A DNA stretch of 7,106 nucleotides from an uncultured Oscillospiraceae bacterium (GTDB lineage: Bacteria; Bacillota; Clostridia; Oscillospirales; Oscillospiraceae), in the NCBI GenBank assembly GCA_934590505.1, contig CAKTPC010000101.1, forward strand, positions 1-7,106, read 5' to 3'. The notes below the pieces were generated by a model, which was not told where the DNA came from, searched no databases, and was given only the letters and a program-made list of their open reading frames with translations. Shown here piece after piece: positions 1 through 4,200 of this stretch. Within the stretch, counting starts at the first letter, position 1, and each line of letters begins with the position of its first letter. The translations under genes and the position numbers were made by a program.

Positions 1-282
1 GAAATCAAAGCCTATATTGAGGAAGAGTTACTGAACCCGTCCGCAGCATTGGCAACCGTAAGTCGAATTACAAAGAGCCTACGCATCTTACAGAACCATG
101 CACAGGCCGGGGCTCCGTTATCTTCGATTTCGGATATGGAGAGCGATTATCGCTTTATTGTAAGCGGCAATTACATCAGCTTCTACCGTGCTTACGGCAG
201 TGAAGTTTTTATTGACCGTATTCTCTATGCCCGCCGCGATTATATGCGGATTTTGTTCAAAGACAGTACAACAGATGAATAA
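1..282 (+). CDS. ParE/RelE-family type II toxin, C-terminal 93 residues (5' end outside window)
   Basis: The frame is open from base 1 to a TAA at 280-282, so the gene enters from the left; the TTG at 49 is not a credible start. The visible 93 residues match the ParE/RelE toxin layout. An N-terminal helical part (IEEELLNPSAAL, about residues 6-17) is followed by a beta-rich C-terminal half with the family pattern YRFIVSGNY (50-58), FYR (61-63) and IDRILYARRDYMRIL (71-85). Family members are about 95-110 residues, so probably only 10-20 N-terminal residues are missing. In this family the toxin acts in the cytoplasm, either on DNA gyrase (ParE type) or as a ribosome-dependent mRNase (RelE type); sequence alone does not decide which. 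The antitoxin gene normally lies immediately upstream, here off the window. A terminator follows 16 bases after the stop, so this is the last gene of its operon. The gene is less GC-rich than the large gene at 1287. Confidence 0.82.
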   Translation, partial: EIKAYIEEELLNPSAALATVSRITKSLRILQNHAQAGAPLSSISDMESDYRFIVSGNYISFYRAYGSEVFIDRILYARRDYMRILFKDSTTDE

Positions 283-298
283 ATGACAAACCATTGAA

Positions 299-327
299 CC
301 GCTTGTAGAAATACAGGCGGCTTTTTT
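299..327 (+). terminator. Rho-independent terminator of the toxin operon
   Basis: A 9-bp stem is formed by CCGCTTGTA (299-307) and TACAGGCGG (312-320), with one G-T pair, closing a GAAA tetraloop of GNRA type. It is followed by C and then six T residues at 322-327. It begins 16 bases after the toxin stop codon and ends that transcript. Confidence 0.88.
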
Positions 328-371
328 CATGTGCAAAAGGAACGTGAAAAAATAAAAAAGTATTCCATTTT

Positions 372-377
372 TATGAT
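372..377 (+). promoter_or_regulatory. Candidate -10 hexamer (TATGAT), no clear -35
   Basis: TATGAT differs from TATAAT at one position and follows an A-rich tract at 348-359 that could act as an upstream element. No TTGACA-like hexamer stands 16-18 bases upstream. It would start a + strand transcript into the structured stretch ending at the 611-644 terminator. Chance matches to a single hexamer are common in AT-rich DNA. Confidence 0.2.
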
Positions 378-504
378 CCCGCTTTCGCAGGCTCAGAGTG
401 ACCGTACCATTCTGGCAAGATTGCCGAGTACGCCACGGCGGAGTTCATAGAGCTGTCTGAAGTAAGCAAATCCCCCCAGAGTAATTTTCCCGCAAATGCC
501 ACCG

Positions 505-533
505 ATTTTGCTGATATTCCCTTATTACCGTGT
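505..533 (+). repeat. Direct repeat, copy A
   Basis: This segment matches 718-746 at 23 of 29 positions without gaps, including 15 of 17 over the 3' part (517-533 against 730-746), where both differences are transitions. Its last 17 bases are the 5' side of the long hairpin 517-580. With a few small gaps the likeness may extend somewhat further upstream. It suggests two diverged copies of one element end. Confidence 0.55.
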
Positions 534-580
534 AGGCTGTCTGCATTGCTGTGTAGACGGCCTGCAACAGCAATAGGGAA
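517..580 (+). repeat. Long imperfect inverted repeat (hairpin)
   Basis: The inner stem pairs all 15 positions of 531-545 with 552-566 around a six-base TTGCTG loop, three of the pairs being G-T (533/564, 538/559, 543/554). An internal loop (527-530 against 567-571) separates it from an outer stem, 517-526 with 572-580, of nine pairs and one bulged T at 523. The ends read TTCCCT and AGGGAA. The wobbles are compatible with pairing only in the + strand RNA. It has no T-run directly after it, so it is not a simple terminator. It could be an RNA element or a palindromic mobile repeat of MITE or REP type. Confidence 0.78.
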
Positions 581-610
581 GATTTGCTCAAAAACGCATC
601 AAAAATTTTC

Positions 611-644
611 AAAGAGCTGTTTTGAATTTCAAAGCAGCTCTTTT
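611..644. terminator. Probable bidirectional terminator
   Basis: AAAGAGCTG (611-619) pairs perfectly with CAGCTCTTT (635-643). The stem continues through a T-G pair (620/634) into TTTG against CAAA, leaving a tight loop around 625-629. On the + strand it runs into TTTT (641-644). On the minus strand it is followed by TTTGAAAATTTTT, and it lies about 90 bases past the stop of the collagen-like gene, so it can end that transcript. The T-G pair becomes A-C on the minus strand, slightly favouring use on the + strand. Confidence 0.68.
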
Positions 645-717
645 ACGTAGCGTGATTATTTTCGACAATTTTAGGCTTAAATTTAGCGGTTTTGCGCAAT
701 TTAATAACTTTTTGCAC

Positions 718-746
718 ATTTTACCGAGCTTCCCTTACTGCCGTGT
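718..746 (+). repeat. Direct repeat, copy B, overlapping the end of the collagen-like gene
   Basis: This is the second copy of 505-533, offset by 213 bases. It covers the stop codon and the last three sense codons (Thr-Arg-Gln) of the minus-strand collagen-like gene, and the likeness stops at 746. Here the hairpin partner arm is absent, so only a half element is present. See the findings for the truncation hypothesis. Confidence 0.5.
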
Positions 747-968
747 CTCAGTTGCACCTGCCGGGCCTTGCGGGCCGACTGCTCCGGCTGCGCCCGCAGG
801 CCCCTGGGGGCCTATGGGACCTTGCGGTCCGATCGGTCCCTGCGGCCCGATTGGGCCTGCCGGGCCGACGTTGCTGCCGCATCCGCAGCCACATCCGCAC
901 CCGCAGCTTCCGCTGCCGTTGCAGCCGTTTTGATATATCTTTGTGGAGTAGAGGTCGTTATCCTGCAT
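735..968 (-). CDS. Short collagen-like Gly-X-Y protein with (Cys-Gly)5 tract
   Basis: The product has 77 residues. The start is well supported: GGAGG at 975-979 (minus strand) sits six bases before the ATG at 966-968. Residues 1-15 are polar, with no signal peptide or membrane segment. Residues 16-31 are Gly/Cys-rich with five consecutive Cys-Gly pairs (C22, C24, C26, C28, C30; also C16). Residues 35-73 form 13 unbroken Gly-X-Y triplets, mostly GPQ, GPI and GPA, which should form a collagen triple helix; the tail is only ETRQ. Many collagen-like proteins of Bacillus and Clostridia, such as the BclA exosporium group, carry a C-terminal globular trimerisation domain; none follows here in any frame. 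The cysteines could cross-link chains or bind metal (inference). A surface or spore-coat role is plausible but unproven. It is transcribed divergently from the gene at 1287, and the terminator at 611-644 can end it. The 3' end overlaps a repeat, so truncation is possible. Confidence 0.82.
   Translation of the reverse strand: MQDNDLYSTKIYQNGCNGSGSCGCGCGCGCGSNVGPAGPIGPQGPIGPQGPIGPQGPAGAAGAVGPQGPAGATETRQ
750..866 (-). repeat. Collagen-type Gly-X-Y coding repeat
   Basis: Thirteen GXY codons triplets (residues 35-73 of the collagen-like protein) are built from a small set of nine-base units, with GPIGPQ repeated three times in a row around residues 38-55. Such tracts expand and contract by slippage, so the length probably varies between strains. 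Confidence 0.85.
876..905 (-). repeat. (Cys-Gly)5 coding microrepeat
   Basis: Five successive Cys-Gly codon pairs (residues 22-31 of the collagen-like protein) form a six-base tandem repeat of the kind TGCGGN. It is unusual protein chemistry and a likely slippage site. Confidence 0.8.
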
Positions 969-974
969 GACTAT

Positions 975-979
975 CCTCC
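975..979 (-). promoter_or_regulatory. Ribosome binding site of the collagen-like gene
   Basis: GGAGG on the minus strand lies six bases from the ATG at 966-968. It decides that this strand, not the overlapping + strand frame, is the coding one. A small hairpin, TGAGG-GAGA-CCTCA, lies just upstream of it (991-1004). Confidence 0.85.
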
Positions 980-1008
980 GAAAGAAAGATTGAGGTCTCC
1001 CTCAGAGC

Positions 1009-1038
1009 AGTATATGATGACCCTGCGGCCTACGTCAC
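1009..1038 (-). promoter_or_regulatory. Candidate promoter of the collagen-like gene
   Basis: On the minus strand TATACT (1009-1014) is one base from the sigma-A -10, with GTGACG (1033-1038) as a weak -35 at an 18-base spacing, about 40 bases before the ATG. The overlapping string CATATACT also resembles a sporulation sigma-E -10 (CATACANT), but no matching ATA-type -35 is seen. The choice between vegetative and sporulation control is open. Confidence 0.35.
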
Positions 1039-1125
1039 TCAAGACGGTATATTCGGTGTCAGCCTCAACCGATAGTTAATACAAATGTGAACCGAAATTT
1101 TACAAATGCCATTAGCCGCTGTCAA

Positions 1126-1146
1126 AAGCAAACTTGCGGTTTGCTT
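1126..1146. repeat. Perfect 8-bp hairpin in the divergent region
   Basis: AAGCAAAC (1126-1133) pairs with GTTTGCTT (1139-1146) around a TTGCG loop. On the minus strand it is followed by a short TTTT, so it could be a weak terminator, but no minus-strand gene lies upstream of it. It could equally be an operator or a leader element of the + gene. Confidence 0.5.
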
Positions 1147-1194
1147 GTTCGGGCCATATGAAAGAGGCACCTGCCGCTGATTCCAGCATTTCAT

Positions 1195-1204
1195 GAATAT
1201 ATTC
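1195..1204. promoter_or_regulatory. 10-base palindrome, possible operator
   Basis: GAATATATTC is a perfect palindrome 83 bases before the start of the glucan synthase gene and overlaps a possible TATATT -10. It has the form of a dimeric regulator site, but short AT-rich palindromes arise by chance. Confidence 0.2.
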
Positions 1205-1233
1205 CCCGTGCTGGGAAAAACTGTTTCGTATAA

Positions 1234-1272
1234 GGCAGCGCCGCACTGTGCGGCCTTGCCCCGACTGTTTTT
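1234..1272 (+). promoter_or_regulatory. Leader hairpin before the glucan synthase gene, attenuator-like
   Basis: GCCGCA (1240-1245) pairs with TGCGGC (1249-1254) around CTG. After one C-C mismatch the stem extends with GGCAG (1234-1238) against TTGCC (1256-1260). Five T residues follow at 1268-1272, seven bases after the stem, and the ribosome site begins four bases later. The gap before the T-run makes it a poor terminator as drawn, but it could affect expression of the large gene. Confidence 0.35.
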
Positions 1273-1275
1273 CAC

Positions 1276-1280
1276 GGGAG
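1276..1280 (+). promoter_or_regulatory. Ribosome binding site of the glucan synthase gene
   Basis: GGGAG lies six bases before ATG 1287-1289. The next in-frame ATG (1296) would be 15 bases away, so 1287 is the better start. Confidence 0.75.
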
Positions 1281-1286
1281 AATATC

Positions 1287-4200
1287 ATGGACAGTATGAA
1301 CCTCGCACCCTATATAGATAATGAAAAGCTTGCCGATTACGCTGCGTCCTGCGCGCGGCTGCTCAAAAGCACCGGTACGCAGTCCGGTTCCGAGTCCGCG
1401 CTGCGCCTGCACGAGAGCATCCGCGAGCTGCGCCGCTGCCGGGACACGCTCCACCGCCGCTATACAGGTGCTCCCGCCGTCCCCTCCGGCTGCGAGTGGC
1501 TTCTTGATAACTGGTATATGATCCAGCGTGAAGGCCCTGCCGCCGAGGGCGAGCTGCGCCGCGCGCGCTCCCTGCGCCGCTGCCGCGATGGGCTCATTGC
1601 TACTGAGCTTTGCCGTACCCTGCTGCAATCGGGGCACGGCAGACTCACCGAGCAGCGCTGCCGTATCTTCCTCAATGCCTTCCAGAGCGTCACTGTACTG
1701 CGCCGGGGCGAGCTGTACCTTTTCCCCGCCGCCATGCGTGCCGCGGTGATCCAGGCCCTTGCCGCCGTCTGCCGCGATATGCTCAATTCCTCAGATGCCG
1801 AAGCCTATGCGCAGGAGCTGGAGGCGCTGTTTTCCTCCCTGCGCCTGCTATCCTCTATGGACATGGAGAGCCTGCTCGATTCGGTCGATGTATGCAGCGC
1901 CATTTTGGCGCAAGACCCTACCGGGGATTACCCCAAAATGGATCGCGAGACAAAGACAGAGTATCTCCGCCGCCTTGAGGTCATGGCTGCGCAGCGCGAT
2001 GCTGAGGAGTATACCCTTGCTTCCGAGCTCATCGAAAAGGCTAAGGCGGAGAACCGCCATGTCGGCTTTCTGCTGCTGCATGAGCCCGGCAGATGGGGCG
2101 CAGCGCTCTATATCGCCGCGAATGTCCTGCTCACTCTTTTTATAAGCCTCTGCATTTCCTTTTCCCTCGGCAGCCTTTGGCTCGCGGCGCTGCTGCTTCT
2201 GCCGGTGTCAGAGCTTGTTAAGGCCGCGGTGGACTTCCTTCTCATGCGCGTAGTGCGCCCACGCCCCATGCCGCGTTTCGATTTGAGCGATGGCGTGCCC
2301 GAGGAGGGAAAAAGTATATGCGTCATCTCCGTTATCCTCGGCAGCTGCGACGCGAAGCGCCTTGAGGCTCTGCATCTTGCCAGCCGCCGCGAGGGAAAGA
2401 ATCTCAGCTTCGGCCTGCTTGCCGACCTGCCCGGAGCACCGACTGCCGAAACGCCGCGCGATGCGGAGCTGCTGCGCGATGCGCAGAGCGCCATTGACGC
2501 GTTGAACAAGAAATACGGCGGCGGCTTTTACCTCTTCACCCGCCATAGAAGCTTCAACGGAGAGAGCTACAGCGGGCATGAGAGAAAGCGCGGTGCGCTC
2601 ATCGAGCTTGCAAAGCTTCTCTGCGGCGAGGACAGCGAGCTATCTGTCACCGGGGACGAAGCAGCCCTGCGCGGCACACGCTACATCATCACCCTCGATG
2701 CCGATACACGCATATACCCCGGCTCGCTTTCACTGTTGATCGGGGCAGCGATGCACCCGCTCTGCACACCGGTGATAGACGAGGAGTCAAACGTAGTTGT
2801 TTCGGGTCATGCGATCATCCACCCGCGGATAGAGACGGAGCTTGAGAGCGCAAACTCCACGGACTTCTCCCTTATCTTTGCCGGGGCGGGCGGCTGCGAT
2901 CCGTATTGCAGCCTCTGCGGTGAACTTTATATGGACGCCTTCGGCAGCGGCGGCTTTGCCGGCAAGGGGCTTATCGACCCCAAGGCACTGCTGCGCTGCA
3001 CGGCAGTGCGTTTCCCGGATGGGCGCATCCTCTCCCATGACGCGCTCGAGGGAGCCTACCTTCGCGGCGCGTACATGAGCGATGCCGAATTTTCCGATGC
3101 CTTTCCCGATAAGCCCCTTTTGTATTTCAAGCGCCAGAACCGCTGGATCCGCGGCGATTGGCAGAATGCCCGCTGGATCTTTGCCCGTGAGCTTTCGGAT
3201 ATCGACCGTTTCCGCCTGTTCGATTCATTGCGCCGTTCGCTTGTCGCGCCGCTGACCTTCATCGCGATCCTCTGCGGCTTTTTCATGTCCGCGCCGGGGC
3301 TTGCCCTCGCGGCGTGGTCGGCGCTGCTCGCACTGCTGAGCAGCCTGTTTCTCTCGCTTATCGACCGCAGCTTTTCCCGGCGTGAGCATGTCCGCCTGAA
3401 GCGGCACACAAGGCTTCTGACCGGGGCGGGCGGCGCTATCGTGCGCACCTTCATGCGTCTGTGGCTGCTGCCGTTCGAGGCGTGGGTCTCCGCCGCAGCG
3501 ATACTGACGGCGCTCTGGAGGATGCTTATAAGCCACCGGAAGCTTCTTCAATGGCAGACCTTTGCGCAGACCTCCGGAGGGGAGCAGCTGGGCGAAAACG
3601 TCCGCGCGATGTGGTTATCCGTCGTGACGGGTGTGCTGCTCATGGCATTTTCCCCGACAATAATCGGAAAGAGCGCGGGCTTCATGTGGCTGCTGTCCCC
3701 AGCGGCTGCGGCTGCACTGGCACTGCCGGCCTATAAGGGCACGGCCATTGCCGCGCATGACCGTGAGATGCTGCGCTCCGCGATGGCCGCCTGCTGGCGC
3801 TATCTCAAGGACTTTTCCACGAAGGAAGACAACTTCCTGCCGCCCGACAACTTTCAGGAGCAGCCGCCGACGGGTACAGCGCACAGGACATCGCCGACGA
3901 ACATCGGCCTTGCGCTTGCCGCAGCGGCAGTCTCGGCCGAGTGCGGGATAATCCCGCGCAAGGAAGCGGCTGGCTATATCTCCCGTGCCGCGGCGGCGCT
4001 TGAAAAAATGCCGCGCTGCATGGGGCACTATTATAACTGGTACGATACGCGCACTCTCGCTCCGCTCTCCCCGCCGTATATCTCCACGGTCGACAGCGGC
4101 AACATGTACGCGGGGCTCCTCTGCGCGGCAAACGCGCTCGACGGTTGGGGTGAGGCGGAGCTTTCCTCAAGGCTGCGCGCAATAATGGCCGGGATGGATT

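Larger units (their letters stand above)
384..644 (+). ncRNA. Possible structured RNA, unassigned
   Basis: This is a tentative call. The stretch lies between one terminator (299-327) and another (611-644), contains several foldable hairpins (391-416, 517-580, 611-643), and has a TATGAT hexamer just upstream at 372-377. In the two strongest hairpins every non-Watson-Crick pair is G-U on the + strand and would be A-C on the minus strand, as expected if the + strand is the RNA. I do not recognise signature sequences of RNase P RNA, tmRNA, SRP RNA or 6S RNA. Ends are guesses, no -35 is visible, and a dispersed DNA repeat explains the same facts. Confidence 0.25.
328..734. other. AT-richer intergenic stretch without a convincing gene
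   Basis: No frame here has both a start and a ribosome site. The stretch holds an A-rich tract (348-359), a lone TATGAT -10-like hexamer at 372-377 with no clear -35, a possible bulged hairpin (391-416, loop ACCGTAC), the long inverted repeat 517-580, a probable two-way terminator 611-644, and direct-repeat copies at 505-533 and 718-746. Bases 645-717 are AT-rich with nothing recognisable; they would be the 3' flank of the minus-strand collagen-like gene. A stop-free run of 82 codons exists on the + strand between a TGA at 399 and a TAG at 648, but it has no usable start. Confidence 0.6.
969..1286. other. Divergent intergenic region between collagen-like gene and glucan synthase gene
   Basis: These 318 bases contain the control regions of two genes pointing away from each other. 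Apart from the minus-strand promoter candidate, they hold an 8-bp perfect hairpin at 1126-1146, a 10-base palindrome GAATATATTC at 1195-1204, and a strong leader hairpin at 1234-1260. For the + gene there are only unsupported -10-like hexamers (TATATT 1198-1203, TATAAG 1229-1234) with no good -35. No coding frame with a ribosome site is seen here. Confidence 0.6.

Noticed and set aside
49..282. TTG at 49 as the start of the toxin gene
   Set aside because: The frame is open to the window edge, the residues before it fit the toxin N-terminal helix, and no ribosome site precedes the TTG.
118..336. 72-residue minus-strand frame opposite the toxin gene
   Set aside because: It lies opposite a clear toxin coding sequence and its terminator and has no recognisable features or ribosome site.
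622..933. 103-residue + strand frame with Gly-Pro-X repeats and a His-Pro-rich tail
   Set aside because: It is the mirror of the minus-strand collagen-like gene. It starts at a TTG inside the terminator hairpin and has no ribosome site, whereas the minus-strand gene has GGAGG at the right distance from an ATG.
692..1079. Overlapping + strand frames at 692-970 and 768-1079
   Set aside because: They cross the collagen-like gene and its control region in the other strand, lack ribosome sites and have Arg/Ala-rich shadow composition.
1126..1146. Hairpin as a terminator
   Set aside because: On the + strand no T-run follows; on the minus strand only TTTT follows and no gene lies upstream to terminate. 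Kept only as an inverted repeat.
1272..1786. Minus-strand frames (1272-1637, 1460-1786) and + frames at 1321, 1528, 1610 and 1759 over the N-terminal part of the large gene
   Set aside because: The + frame starting at 1287 is open throughout, has a ribosome site and leads directly into conserved domains; the others are Arg/Ala-rich shadows.
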